Below, piece after piece: positions 10,613 to 21,539 of a stretch of DNA of 64,000 nucleotides; the first letter of the stretch is position 1, and every line of letters starts with the position of its first letter. A program made the translations under genes and the position numbers. The DNA comes from Serripes groenlandicus. Its lineage: Eukaryota > Mollusca > Bivalvia > Cardiida > Cardiidae. The notes under the pieces were generated by a model. That model did no database searches, had not been told where the DNA came from, and was given only the letters and a program-made list of their open reading frames with translations. Location: the NCBI GenBank assembly GCA_031761405.1, contig JASEVX010000011.1:17804170-17868169 (forward strand), written 5' to 3'.

Positions 10613-11003
10613 TTAACCCTTTCTCACCTGCAGACACATTTTGACGCAATAGCAGCATACGACTTTTGAAAACCTTGTGGCCAATGAATGAATGAATGTA
10701 TATTGTTTTATGGCGCATCGACAGCTAAGGTCATTTAGCGCGCAATTAAATTTAATTATTCATGATCTCTGGGTAAACAAACCAGTACTAGGCTAGAAAT
10801 TGTGCCTTGCCCAAGTGCACTCCACCATAACCAAAGTGCCGCGACTGGGGATCGAACCCGGGCCTTGTGGCCAAAGGTGAATGATGAGCAATTTCAACTT
10901 TATTTAACAATTAAAGGCTATTTTTCATGGAGATTTTTCATGTTTTTGTCACTATGTTTATAAGGCGTCTGCTGCAGATTTGTTTTAGGTGGGAAAAGCT
11001 TAT
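10613..11003 (-). mobile_element. Old TTAA-MITE split by a SINE
   Basis: TTAACCCTTTCTCACCTGCA opens it and GGTGGGAAAAGCTTAT closes it. The body is interrupted at 10685-10862 by SINE-A, and the two halves rejoin at the duplicated target CCTTGTGGCCAA. Confidence 0.75.
10685..10862 (-). mobile_element. SINE-A variant inserted in a MITE, 12-bp TSD
   Basis: CCTTGTGGCCAA is at 10673-10684 and 10863-10874. The tail is a TGAA repeat and the tail-proximal part (TGGCGCATCGACAGCTAAGG) differs from other SINE-A copies. The core and the B-box region GGGGATCGAACCCGGG match. Confidence 0.88.
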
Positions 11004-11113
11004 ACAGGAGCAACATTTTGCGGCTGATCACAGGTGGCTGCTAAATACAATTGAAATACAAAAGAAAATGTTTAGGTCAATCTTCAAGTGGCAGCTTAAA
11101 ACAGGTTGACTGC

Positions 11114-11341
11114 TTAACCCTTTCCCAATTACAAGAAATCTGCAGCAGACGACTTATATATTCTCAAGTACAAACTATTGAAATTCTAAATAAATGATAG
11201 AATGTGTATTGAAAATAGTTCAAATTATTGTGGCAAATGGAGAAATTGCTCATTATGAGCGATTTCTTCTTTTGCCACAATGGTTTCAACAGTGGTCTGC
11301 TGTAGAAGTGTCAGAAAGCGTCTGTATGTGGGAAAGGGTTC
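11114..11341 (+). mobile_element. TTAA-MITE, older subtype
   Basis: TTAACCCTTTCCCAATTACA to CTGTATGTGGGAAAGGGTT; the last TTAA has mutated to TTCA. The hairpin loop is GCTCATTATGAGC. Confidence 0.85.
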
Positions 11342-11707
11342 ATAACAGAGGTCACTGCTAAATAACAGAGGTCACAGACTGCATAATGGAAGAAGGATAA
11401 ACTGCTGATTACCATCCATTTTTCCTTTTCAAAAAATGATTTACTCAACAGTTATTCGAGATCTCTTTTAAAATAAAAATTAAATTTTTAGACATTTTTA
11501 AAAGCAGTCGACTCTTAAAATATCACATGAGATAAATTTATGGTTAATATAGTATACTATGCAAGCCTTGAGAGATGACAGGGAAGTAGTAAATTAACAC
11601 CTAGACTGCTGAAACTTGCAAAATCTGTGCCAGCAGTATATATAAGAGCCAGCTTAAGGCCGAATCCATTGCCCCTGTGCCATCTGACCAGGACCTATAC
11701 TGTTTAT
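11342..11707. other. No gene seen
   Basis: AT-rich sequence with a short direct repeat (CAGAGGTCACTGCTAAATAA near 11345, similar text near 11362). No exon or named repeat. Confidence 0.4.
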
Positions 11708-11906
11708 ATGCACCAGTACTCCACACAACAATCTTCCCAAGCAAATGGCTCCTTTTCCACATAGACTTAGCCCATTGGTGGAAGACGAATGACGCATGTC
11801 GCATTGACTTTTGTCAATCGTCGGAAAGAAAGTTGGCCGAGCCGGTATTTAAACTCCCAACCCAATACCTGGATTGACAGCCCGCGTCGCTACCGACTGA
11901 GCTACT
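11708..11906 (-). mobile_element. SINE-B, 3' end missing
   Basis: The head on the minus strand (TAGCTCAGTCGGTAGCGACG) and the body with CCCATTGGTGGAAGACGAAT are present. The tail-side core is lost before CACCAGTACTCCACACAAC. Confidence 0.82.
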
Positions 11907-11915
11907 CATTATGAT

Positions 11916-12006
11916 CATTATGAGCAATTTTACCTTTTGTCACAATGTTTTCAAAAGTCGTCTGCTGTTGAGGCGTTAGAAAGCGTCTGTATGTGGGAAA
12001 GGGTTA
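11916..12006 (+). mobile_element. TTAA-MITE, right half
   Basis: CATTATGAGCAATTTTACC to GTGGGAAAGGGTTAA. The left half was replaced by the adjacent SINE-B. Confidence 0.75.
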
Positions 12007-12178
12007 ACTTAATGCGTTTTTCCATATTTTTCACTAGATGTTCACAAAGTTATTTATGACAGATATGTTGTTGTAGGTGGAAAAAGGTTTATCAAAAGAT
12101 GTGGGAGGGGAAATTGTCTGCATCTGAATCACCCAAATTATACATTATGATTCATTATAAACTGGTTTTACTGACTGC

Positions 12179-12403
12179 TTAACCCTTCCCCTCATATAGA
12201 CACTTTCTGATGCCCCTGCAGCAGACGACTTTTGAAATCATTGTGGCAAAAGTAGAAATTGCTCAGAACGAGCAATTTTTTTCCATTTTTAACAATGATT
12301 TCAACTTTATTCAATACTATCGTTTATAGCGATTTTCTATATTTCAACTTGATAATTTCAAAGTCATCTGCTGCAGATTTTTTGGAATGTGGGAAAGGGT
12401 TAA
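12179..12403 (-). mobile_element. TTAA-MITE
   Basis: TTAACCCTTCCCCTCATATA to GGAATGTGGGAAAGGGTTAA, with both CTGCAG boxes and a GCTCAGAACGAGC hairpin loop. Confidence 0.85.
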
Positions 12404-12682
12404 AGCTTTACCACAATTACAACACATCTGCAGCAAAGGACTTTGAAATTTGTTGGGCAAAAAGGTGAAAAACCTCCATAAATACGAGTTTCACTATTGA
12501 ATAGAGTGGTCACTGGCCAAAGGAGAAATTGCTTGTTTTTAAAAGTTGTCTGTGTAACTGAGTCTGGCGTTAAAAAGCTTCTGTATGTGAGACAGGTTTA
12601 AAGCTTTACCGTAAGGACTTTTCAATCCTTACTAAAAGTGAAGATCCAAATCAGCCTGCACTCTGTTATATCCATGCGTCTG

Positions 12683-12915
12683 AACAAGATCTACACTTTT
12701 CTTTATATTACTTATATCTGAACAAGCCTAGATCTACACTTTTCTTATATTACTTATATCAGAACAACATCTACACTTTACTTATATTACTTTTATCTGA
12801 ACAATTAAGATCTACATTTTTCTTATATTACTTTTAACTGAACGAGATCTAAACTTTTCTTATATTACTTATATCTGAACAAGCTTAGAGCTTTACTTTT
12901 CTTATTTATAACTTA
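12683..12915. repeat. Imperfect tandem array of ~45-50-bp units
   Basis: GATCTACACTTTTCTTATAT with TTACTTATATCTGAACAA recurs about five times with substitutions and small gaps. It does not encode a protein. Confidence 0.8.
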
Positions 12916-13069
12916 TATCAACTTTTTAAAACTTTCTGTCCAGTTTTAAAATACGTCTGCTGCAAATATCTCAAAATGCCTCGGAAATAAGGAATAGGGT
13001 TAACATGCCATATGACACAAAAAGCTACTCTTATAATTATGAGGTAAACCATTATAATTTTGAAGCATA

Positions 13070-13262
13070 AACCCTCTTCTACATATAGACGCCTTTGAAA
13101 TCATTGTGGCAAATGGCTCATAAAGAGCAATTACTCCATTTGCCACAATGATTTCAACTCTATTCCATTATAAATCATACTTTCATTTAGTTTTTCTCAA
13201 ATTTTAAGTTGATAAATCTAGAGTCGTCTGCTGAAGATTTATTGTATGTGGGAGAGGGTTAA
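13070..13262 (-). mobile_element. TTAA-MITE, older, internally shortened
   Basis: AACCCTCTTCTACATATAGA to GTATGTGGGAGAGGGTTAA. It lacks the left CTGCAGCAG box. Confidence 0.65.
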
Positions 13263-13362
13263 TTGAGCAAAAAGGCAATTTTGACTGAGGTTTCCTTTAG
13301 CCGGATGAGGTGATCTTGAAACGTTCTGCATTCACATTGCAGTTGACTGCTACCTGTATATT

Positions 13363-13597
13363 TTAACCCTTTCCCAAATACGACAAATCTGCAACAGACG
13401 ACTGTGAAAACATATAGTGACAAAAACCTGAATAATCTCCATAAAAGATAGCAATATTTTAAAATAAAGTTGGAAAACATTGTGGCCAAAGGAGAAATGA
13501 CTCATCGTGAGTAATTTCACCTTTGGCCACCATGTTTTCAAAAGTCGTCTGCTGTTATTGCGTCAAAATGTATCTAAAGGTGGAAAAGGATTATAAC
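13363..13597 (+). mobile_element. TTAA-MITE, older
   Basis: TTAACCCTTTCCCAAATACG to AAGGTGGAAAAGGATTATAA, with a central GACTCATCGTGAGT hairpin. Confidence 0.78.
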
Positions 13598-13625
13598 CTT
13601 TCCAATGTGCAGACACCTTATGAGC

Positions 13626-13800
13626 CATTTAATTGTTTGATGTTTTACGCCGTCTTCAACATTTTTTCAGTTTTATCACAGTGTTTCCTGGGTAAGTTAC
13701 CATGGAGTACTATTGGTCCATTTATCCCGACACCAGCGAGTCAGTCGTAATGCTAACCCAGCAACCCTGAGCACCAAGGAGGGCAGCCATTACTACAATT
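13626..13800 (-). mobile_element. SINE-C, head truncated
   Basis: TTTGATGTTTTACGCCGTC, the core, CCATTTATCCCGACACCAGC and AGGAGGGCAGCCATTACTAC. The tRNA-like head is missing. Confidence 0.78.
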
Positions 13801-13857
13801 TATAAAGTATTATGACCCTATCTAAAGCAATGAAGTTTTGAAAACCTCTAGGCAAAA

Positions 13858-15283
13858 CAAGAGGGCCATGATGGCCCTAGTTCGCTCACCTTAATTATAC
13901 AATGTACTGCAATGCAAAACACATCAAGACAATTATTCTGAATGCAACCTCCACAGTGTTAACAAGATTTTCCTTCTTTTGGCCTAGTGATCTATATTGT
14001 TTTACCTGATATGACCCATATTCCAACATGGACTAGATATCATCGAGACAACATTCTGACAAAGTTTCAACTTTCTCAAAGTAAAAATGCGACCTCCGGA
14101 TTTGGAACAATATTTTCCTTTATTGACCTTGTTTCTGACCCAATATGACCCATATTTGAACTTGACCTAGATATAATTCAGACAAATATTCTGACCAAAT
14201 TTCAAGCTGCTGAAGCAAAAAAAGCGGCATCCAAAGTGTTAACAAGATTTTCCTTCAATTTGGCCTAGTGACCTAGATTTTGACCATAATTGACCCATAT
14301 TCGAACTTGGTTTAGATAAACTTTTGATAAACATTCTCATCAAATGTCAAGCTGCTGTAGCAAAAAATGCATCTTCCACAGAGTTAACAAGAGTGACCTA
14401 GTTTCAGACCCAATATGACCCATATTCAAACTTATCTTACATATCATCAAGACAAATATTCTGATAAAGTTTCATCATGCTCAAGTTAAAAATGCAGTAT
14501 CCAGAGTGTTAACAAGATTTTCCTTCAATTTGGCCTAGTGACCTAGATTCTGACCCAATATGACCCACATTCGAACTTGACCTAGATATCATCAAGACAA
14601 ACATTCTGAAAAAGTTTCAACATGTTCCAAGTTGAAAATGTGGCCTGTAGAGTGTTAACAAGATTACCCTTCAATTTGGCCTAGTGACCTAGTTTTTTAA
14701 CCGGCTTCTTCAGTGTTAACAAGATTTCCCTTCAATTTGGCCTAGTGACCTATTTTCTGACCCAATATGACCCATATTTGAACTTGACCTAGATATTGTA
14801 AGACAAACATTCTGACAAAATTTCAAATAACATATCATCAAGACAAACATTCTGATAAAGTTTCATCATGCTCAAGTTAAAAATGCAGTATCCAGAGTGT
14901 TAACAAGATTTTCCTTCAATTTGGCCTAGTGACCTAGATTCTGACCCAATATGACCCACATTCGAACATGACCTAGATATCATCAAGACAAACATTCTGA
15001 TAAAGTTTCAACATGTTCAAGTTAAAAAATGTGGCCTGTAGAGTGTTAACAAGATTTCCCTTCAACTTGACCTAGTGACCTAGTTTTATGACCTCATATG
15101 GCCCAGTTTCGAAATTGTACAAGATTTGATGGAGATAAATGTTCTGATAAACTTTCATGAAGATTGGATGCAAAAATGTAGCCTGTAGAGTGTTAACAAG
15201 CGCAAATGTTGACGAAGGACGGACGCCGGACAAAATGTGATCACAATGGCTCACCTTGCACTTCGTGCATAGGTGAGCTAAAT
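13858..15283. repeat. Repeat D: element with divergent ~145-bp tandem units
   Basis: It opens with AAGAGGGCCATGATGGCCCT and GCTCACCTT and closes with GACGCCGGACAAAATGTGAT and GGTGAGCTAAA, so the ends carry inverted GCTCACC/GGTGAGC. Between them the unit GTGTTAACAAGATTTTCCTT, TTGGCCTAGTGACCTAG, CCAATATGACCCATATTCG and ATCATCAAGACAAACATTCT repeats about eight to nine times. It is non-coding and related to arrays at 16240 and 54445. Confidence 0.85.
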
Positions 15284-15313
15284 AATGAAAAATCATCAAA
15301 AGCATTTTTTTGT

Positions 15314-15446
15314 GTTTAACCACAATGTTTTCAACACTATTTTATAACTTTACTTATACAATGTTATATAGACATTTTAAACATATTTGCCTAGATGTTT
15401 TCAAAGTCGTCTGCTGCAGGTTTGTTGTAAAGTGGAAATGGTTATT
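15314..15446 (-). mobile_element. TTAA-MITE remnant
   Basis: CACAATGTTTTCAACAC and AAGTCGTCTGCTGCAGGTTT lie in the expected order. The terminus is degraded to GTGGAAATGGTTATT. Confidence 0.55.
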
Positions 15447-15647
15447 GTAACATGAATAAAGAGGCTCCACAAGATTTAGACTTTAAGTATCTCTGAATAA
15501 ATTGAATACTCACTGTGGCTGGACTGTCGTTAACAGCAGCATTTCTAAATCATGTTTGGATTTATATAAATTAAGTTATAATAATTAGAAATTTCGTGTC
15601 TTAAAGGTAAATGAATAATCTGTATATATCTTTTTCTGAATTTGGTT

Positions 15648-15993
15648 TGGTTTATTTGGGTTTTACGCCGCTTTCAACATTCTTTCAGTTATTTCATGGC
15701 GACAGTTCACTTATTATTGATCCCTGGGTAAACTAGAATGGAGTGCTCCGTGGAGCATGTGTGTCACCTGCACCATCTCATTGAAAGTGTGACAAAAAAG
15801 TGTGACGGACAGACAGACAGACGCCAGACAAAAAGTGTGACGGACAGACAGACGCTGGACAAAAAAAGTAATCCCTAAGTGCCTACCATGCTACGTAGTG
15901 CGACACAACAAACCAGTACTAGGCTAGAAAATGTGCCTTGCCCAAGAGCACTCCATCATGACCGTAGTGCCACGACTGGGGATCGAAGTTCTG
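15648..15993 (-). mobile_element. SINE-A interrupted by repeat I
   Basis: The SINE tail and core run to GATCCCTGGGTAAAC at 15733, break, and resume at AACAAACCAGTACTAGGC from about 15907 to the B-box region GGGGATCGAA. The inserted block is repeat I. Confidence 0.82.
15734..15906 (+). mobile_element. Repeat I, nested in SINE-A
   Basis: TAGAATGGAGTGCTCCGTGG to AAGTGCCTACCATGCTACG, with GACAGACAGACAGACGCCAG inside. The same element is at 19908-20055. Its insertion splits the SINE cleanly, which gives good element boundaries. Confidence 0.75.
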
Positions 15994-16033
15994 AATTTGT
16001 GAACCGATACTTGCCAGTAACATTTAACATTAA

Positions 16034-16236
16034 AAAGGTTAGCGTCGGGGATTTCGAAACAGGGTGTCCCGGGTTCGATGCCCAGTCGCGGCCCTACGGT
16101 CATGGTGGAGTGCCCTTGGGCAGGGTACATTTTCTAGCCTAGTACTGGTTTGTTTACCCAGGGATCATGAATAAGTGAACTGTCGCCATGATATAACTGA
16201 AATAATGTTGAAAGCGGCGTAAAATCCCAATACATC
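16034..16236 (+). mobile_element. SINE-A, plus-strand copy inverted to its neighbour
   Basis: GGTTAGCGTCGGGGATTTCG and CCCGGGTTCGATGCCC are the tRNA-like head. The core follows and the tail reads GGCGTAAAATCCCAATACA. With the minus-strand copy at 15648 it forms an inverted pair able to fold. Confidence 0.85.
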
Positions 16237-16239
16237 CAT

Positions 16240-16620
16240 TCTTAAATTCGACCTAGAAACCTAGTTTTATGACCCCACATGACCCATGTGTATACCCTAC
16301 TAGTAACTAGTATTTATGAGTTCACAAGGTTTTTCTACAATCTGGCCTAGTGACCTAATTTTTTAACCCAAATAAACTAGTTTTGAACCTGACTGGGAAT
16401 TGATGGAACTGAGTCCTCTGATGAACCCTTTTGATGATTTTGTGAAACATGAGGCTTCTCGAGTGTTCACAAGGTTTTTCTCAAATTTGAGCTAGTTACC
16501 AAGTTTTTAACCCCACATGACCCAGCTTTGGAGTTTACCAAAGATTTGATGTTGATAAAAGTTCTAATGAACTTCATGAAGATTGGATGTTAAATGTGGC
16601 CTGTAGAGCGTTCACATTTA
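16240..16620. repeat. Repeat D fragment, about three units
   Basis: GACCTAGAAACCTAGTTTTA, GGCCTAGTGACCTAATTTT, CCCCACATGACCCAG and GGCCTGTAGAGCGTTCAC are repeat D unit landmarks. Termini are not visible. Confidence 0.7.
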
Positions 16621-16663
16621 GGTTATTGTGATATAAAACATGCTTCATATACAGTACAAATAC

Positions 16664-16927
16664 AATATGAGCAGTCCAACAAGAACACCAACATTATGGC
16701 CTCTGCGTAATGTATGACCCAGATAAGCCTGCATAGGCTAATCCTGGTCGACACATTCCGTCTTAGGGGGAAAGACGTATAAAGTAATGATTCCTGAAAC
16801 AGAAAATCCACAGGGTCGAAAAGTATCTGTCCTGGTTAGCCTGCGTGGCATGCTTAGGCTGATACGGGTCGATGCAAATTTACGCAGAGTCCACAATGTT
16901 GGTTTTCTCACAAGACTGCTCATATGA
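16664..16927. mobile_element. MITE-H, nearly complete
   Basis: The left end CCAACATTATGGCCTCTGCG and right end CACAATGTTGGTTTTCTCAC with AAGACTGCTCAT are inverted repeats. The middle holds GATTCCTGAAACAGAAAATC and two CCTGCRTGG/GCATAGG-type half sites. Confidence 0.8.
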
Positions 16928-17119
16928 GTTCAACAGTATAAGGGGATAATTTCTCCTATTGCCACAATGTTGTCATAAGTCCTCTGCAGCAGATGCAACG
17001 TTTGGACAATGCCAAACCAAATTCCAATCTGCCTTCAGGTCAGATAATTATTGTGCTTAGTTGAAAACATCATTTCTCTTATTGCCATAATTGTTTCAAA
17101 GGTCCTCTGAAGCAAATGT
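16928..17119. other. Decayed MITE hairpin halves
   Basis: TTTCTCCTATTGCCACAATG with GTCCTCTGCAGCAGATGC, and TTTCTCTTATTGCCATAATT with GTCCTCTGAAGCAAATGTG. No termini. Confidence 0.45.
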
Positions 17120-18240
17120 GTCTGCATGTTGGAAATGGTTATCCAGGTGATAGTCAGCTGCAATGTTAAAGGTCTATGATAGGGTAAACAATTTAGTGTA
17201 ACATGAACAAGGAGGCTCTACAGGATTGTTCTCTCTCTCTCTCGCTGTATCATTTGAATACTGTGGGCTGGACTTATATATTGCTGTTCAAATAGGATTT
17301 CTAAATTATGTTATGGTTTATTCAAATTAAGATAACAATTAGAAATATTGTTTAATACAGGTAAATGAATTATCATATTTGTTTTTTCTTTCCGATTTTC
17401 TACAAATACCTTACCAATTACCATCATCAGAATTCAGAAATTTAATATTACATGATAGATGATAGATAGATTTTAATTGACTTATACAAGTACATGTATT
17501 TCATCATTTACATACATTTACGCTAACACAATTTATATGCGAACAACATATAATAATCTGTAATAACTTTGAAGTTTCCTGATTTTGGTAGAACTCAAAA
17601 ATAGCTTATACCAAGTAAAGAAAATTTAACATTTAACTTAAAGCAATTTAGGAGAGTTTGAATTTAACAATAATTATTGTTGAAAGATATATCTCATTCC
17701 AAATTCATACTGTCAATCACCTACATATATTACTTCCAAATCATCTTATTTAGATGATCTGAAGCTTATAGTATGTAAGTTAATAGGTATTTAAGAATAT
17801 ATATATAATACTGTTGAGCACTATCAACGATAAATGACATATATTTAAGCAGTATGCAACCTGTATTAGAAAGAAGTATGTATGTATACCTGTATTTTTC
17901 GAACTATTTTGTTGCAAATTTTACTTATCATAAAAGATTTAATACGTACTCATTTTGTAATAATAAGGCGTGTACATGCAACTAGTGTTAAATTGTACTG
18001 ATTAAAGATTATAATCAAAAGTTGATTGGATATGCCCACATCTGCAACAATCGATAGTGAATTAAAGCTTTCAACTAAGGATTATTTTACAAACGGTAAA
18101 TAAGCTTTCAACTACATACAAAGACATGTCTGTGGATATAACTGTTAGATTGAGTGTTTCAAACAGTTCCGAAAACTGTATCATTATACCTAAACATGAT
18201 GACCTTAGTGAATTACATATTGATATAATTGAATAATAAT
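17120..18240. other. Repeat-poor AT-rich stretch, no gene seen
   Basis: More than 1 kb without a recognisable repeat family, open frame or exon. A CTCTCTCTCTCTC run is near 17226-17240 and ATAGATGATAGATAGA near 17455. Confidence 0.5.
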
Positions 18241-18242
18241 CA

Positions 18243-18335
18243 AAATTATCATTTAATTATAGAAATTTTCCATTTTTTGACAAAATATGTTCAAAGTCGT
18301 CTGCTGCAGAATTGTCGTATGAGGGAAAGGGTTAA
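18243..18335 (-). mobile_element. TTAA-MITE, end fragment
   Basis: CATTTAATTATAGAAATTTT through GTCGTCTGCTGCAGAATTGT to GAGGGAAAGGGTTAA. The other half is absent. Confidence 0.82.
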
Positions 18336-18392
18336 ACATGAAGCAAACTGATTATCTTCATTCACATTGCATAATGATTGATATGTTTTAAT

Positions 18393-18590
18393 TTAACTCT
18401 TTCCCTAACACAGACGCTTTCTGACGACTCTGCAGCAGATGACTTTTGAAGAAATTGCTATAGTACATTGTAATATGTTTTCAGCTATTTACAAGAATCA
18501 GCATATCTAATATAGAGATAATTCACATTTTCGCTTAGATATTTTTTAAAGTCGTCTGCTGCAGATTTACTGTATGTGGGAAAGGGTTCA
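18393..18590 (-). mobile_element. TTAA-MITE, internally rearranged
   Basis: TTAACTCTTTCCCTAACACA to GTATGTGGGAAAGGGTTCA. The hairpin region is mostly deleted. Confidence 0.75.
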
Positions 18591-18635
18591 CCAAGTTGCA
18601 ATGTTACCAGATGCAGATGCATTGGGTTCACTGTA

Positions 18636-18857
18636 TTAAACCCATTCCCTCATACAACCATTCTGCAGCTGACGACTTTGAACATATTTTCCATTTCTTT
18701 AAATTGAATGGATAACCTATGACTAAAAGTGGAAAACATTTGAGGCAAAAAGAGAAATTGCTCGTTTTGAGCAATTTCTTCTCTTGTCACTTATGTTTTC
18801 AAATAAGCCGTCTACTGCAGAGGTGTCAGATAGCGTCTATATGAGGGAAAGGGATAA
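18636..18857 (+). mobile_element. TTAA-MITE, complete
   Basis: TTAAACCCATTCCCTCATAC to ATATGAGGGAAAGGGATAA, with a GCTCGTTTTGAGC hairpin loop. Both termini carry point changes. Confidence 0.88.
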
Positions 18858-18989
18858 TAGCTCTCAATATTCTTCAAATAGTAGAGATGTCCATCAGAAT
18901 AAACTTGACACAGGTATTTGATCTAAAAAAAAATCTGACAAATTTGGTGAAAAGAGAACTTGCATAAATAAAGTGGCCGTAACTATCAG

Positions 18990-19266
18990 CTTTTCCTACA
19001 CATTGATGCTTTCTGACACCTCTACAGCAGACGACTTTTGAAAACATGTTGGCAAAAAGAAGATTACTCATAATGAACGATTTCTCCTTTTTCCACAATT
19101 TGTGGCAAAAGAAGAAATTGTTTATTATGAGTATATAATCTTCTTGACAATGTTTTCAATTCTTTTCAATAATTATACTTTTACTTATAGAGATTTTTCA
19201 CAATTTTAGCAAAGACGTTTTCTAAGTCATCTGCAGCAGATTTGTTGCATGTGGGAAAGGGTTTTA
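18990..19266 (-). mobile_element. TTAA-MITE, old, hairpin partly duplicated
   Basis: TTTTCCTACACATTGATGC to GCATGTGGGAAAGGGTTTTA. The ATTGTGGCAAAAGAAGAAAT-type arm appears twice. Confidence 0.6.
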
Positions 19267-19387
19267 GTAATGAGATCTATATGGCTTTACAGCATAAATA
19301 GAACACTGTGACCTGATGTTCAGTGATGATTTCATTTGACTTCATCAAGAGATGTTATCAAATATTATGGACACAACTCTCAAAACA

Positions 19388-19630
19388 TTAGAGCGCCTCA
19401 TGCGATATTTTTAACGCCAATTGTCGGCTTTTTTCTAAGTTGAAAAAGGGGCATTCCTGAATAATTATTAAAGCCAGAGTTATGTGACTTGGTATAGACA
19501 TGCGTATTGTTCCTAGAATAATGTGTACCAAGTTTCATTTGAAAGTGTTGAACAGTTTTTGAATTATGTCAGGTGAGGTTAAAGCTTTGTGACAATACCA
19601 CCAAGGGTATCACAATAGCCAAACATTTTT
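19388..19630. repeat. Repeat E fragment
   Basis: GAAAAAGGGGCATTCCTGAA, AAAGCCAGAGTTATGTGAC, GTGTACCAAGTTTCATTTG and GGGTATCACAATAGCC match pieces at 21943-22320, 24975-25165 and 63180-63365. Confidence 0.75.
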
Positions 19631-19907
19631 TCTCCGAAAAACATTCAGAAATAAGAATATTAAATAACATCCTAGTGTTGATCATAAAACTGTTAATAGT
19701 TATAGAAAAGATGCTAATACTTTAATTTATATAAAGGAAAATCTCCATATTTTGGTCATAAACTGTCAGCTATGACTTGCATCCAGATCTTATCTGAAGC
19801 ATCATACTCAAAGTAAATCCTGTAACAAAACATTGTAACTATTCAAACTTATTTACTTAACTCCTTTCCCACATACAAACAAATCTTCTTCATATTACTT
19901 CAACTAG

Positions 19908-20055
19908 AACGGAGTGCTTCGCGCAGCACATGTGTCACCTGCACCTGCTCATTGAAAGTGTGACGAAAAAGTGTGATGGACAGACAGACAGACAGACGGA
20001 CTGACGCCGGACAAAAAAAAAGTAATCCCTAAGTGCCTACCATGCTACAAACGGT
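19908..20055 (+). mobile_element. Repeat I, second copy
   Basis: TAGAACGGAGTGCTTCGCG to AAGTGCCTACCATGCTAC, with a GACAGACAGACAGAC tract and CTGACGCCGGACAAAA. Same order as the copy at 15734-15906. Confidence 0.75.
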
Positions 20056-20256
20056 GACACAAAAATACCTAGGCAAACATACAAGAAATCTCTATACATT
20101 AGTGTATAATAATTGAAGTGTTGAAAACATTGTGGCAGAAGGATAAATTGCTGTTCATTCTGTTTTAAATTTATTTGTCTGCCGCCCTGATGCATCATAA
20201 TGTGGTAGAGGGTCAAAGCTCCTTTCCAACATACAACAACTCTGCAGCAGACGACT

Positions 20257-20486
20257 TTAACCCTTTCCCTCATACGACAATTCTGCAGCAGACGACTCTG
20301 AACATATTTTGTCAAAACATAGAAAATCTCCATAATTGAATGGATAACCTATGACAAAAAGGGGAAAACATTGTGGCAAAAGGAGAAATTGCACGTTTTG
20401 TGCAATTTCTTCTTTTGTCACTATGTTTTCAAAACGCCGTCTGCTGCAGAGGCGTCAGAATGCGTCTATATGAGGGAAAGGGTTGA
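20257..20486 (+). mobile_element. TTAA-MITE, complete, flanked by long direct repeats
   Basis: A clean copy ending GGGAAAGGGTTGA. It sits between two ~85-bp near-identical blocks (20176-20259 and 20489-20574) that belong to an older MITE. Confidence 0.9.
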
Positions 20487-20488
20487 AG

Positions 20489-20763
20489 TTGTCTGCCGCT
20501 CTGATGCATCATACTGTGGTATAGAGGGTCAAAGCTCCTCTCCAACATACAACAAACCTGCAGCAGATGACTTTAAAAATATTTAGTTAAAAAAAAGAAG
20601 ATTAACCCTATATAAATGAAAGAACTATTATTGAACAAAGTTGAAAACCTTGTGGCAAATGGAGAAATTGCTCATAATGATCATTTCTCATTTTGCCAAA
20701 AATCTTCTTTTTAAAAGTCATCTGCTGCAGAGGCATCAGAACGCATCTGTGGGAAAGGATTAA
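20489..20763 (+). mobile_element. Older TTAA-MITE with upstream block
   Basis: CTCCTCTCCAACATACAACA, CCTGCAGCAGATGACTTTA, a GCTCATAATGATC hairpin and CGCATCTGTGGGAAAGGATT. Confidence 0.7.
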
Positions 20764-20987
20764 GATGCATTCTAATGGAAATACAATTTGAACAATTGAA
20801 TTTGTTTTACGGTCAAATTATGGTAAAATTGCCAACCTGATATGGGATGTTTTAGAGAGGTCCGGTTTGAAAACATTTGAAGATTAATACTGTACGTAAT
20901 GTCCGGGTTAACTTTTAGTGAAATTCTAAACAAGAGCACCAAGAGGGCCAGTATCCTTCAATTGCCATAATAGGCGAAAATAAAATC

Positions 20988-21131
20988 ACATAGACTTAGC
21001 CCATAGGTGGAAGACGAATGACGCATGTTGCATTGACTTTTGTCAATCGTCAGAAAGAAAGTTGGCCTAGCCGGTATTCGAACTCACAACCCCTGGATTG
21101 ACATCCCGCGTCGCTACCGACTGAGCTACCA
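20988..21131 (-). mobile_element. SINE-B, head half
   Basis: ATAGACTTAGCCCATAGGTG through GGTATTCGAACTCACAACCC to the A-box region CTACCGACTGAGCTACC. The tail side is lost. Confidence 0.8.
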
Positions 21132-21272
21132 GGCATCAGAAAGCCTTTGTATGTGGGAGAGGGTTAATGTTTTGTTGTGAGCATAATGAATCAAATAAGT
21201 AAAACCAATATGTGTGTACAACATGGCTGCGGTTTAACATTGTGAGAATGAACCTGAAATATGCAACCTATT

Positions 21273-21504
21273 TTAACCCTTTCCTTATAGGACAATTCTG
21301 CAGCAGCAGACGACTTTGAACATATTTTGTCAAAAAATGAAAAATCTCTATAATTGAATGGATAACCTATGACTAAAAGTGGAAAACATTGTGGCAAAAG
21401 GAGAAATTGCTTGCCTTGAGCAATTTCTTCTTTTGTCGCTATGTTTTCAAAAAGCCGTCTGCTGCAGAGGCGCCAGAAAGCGTCTATATGAGGGAAAGGG
21501 ATAA
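21273..21504 (+). mobile_element. TTAA-MITE, first copy of a tandem duplication
   Basis: TTAACCCTTTCCTTATAGGA to GAGGGAAAGGGATAA. The left box carries an extra CAG (CTGCAGCAGCAGACGAC). Confidence 0.92.
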
Positions 21505-21539
21505 CATTGTGAGAATGAACCTGAAATATGCAACCTATT

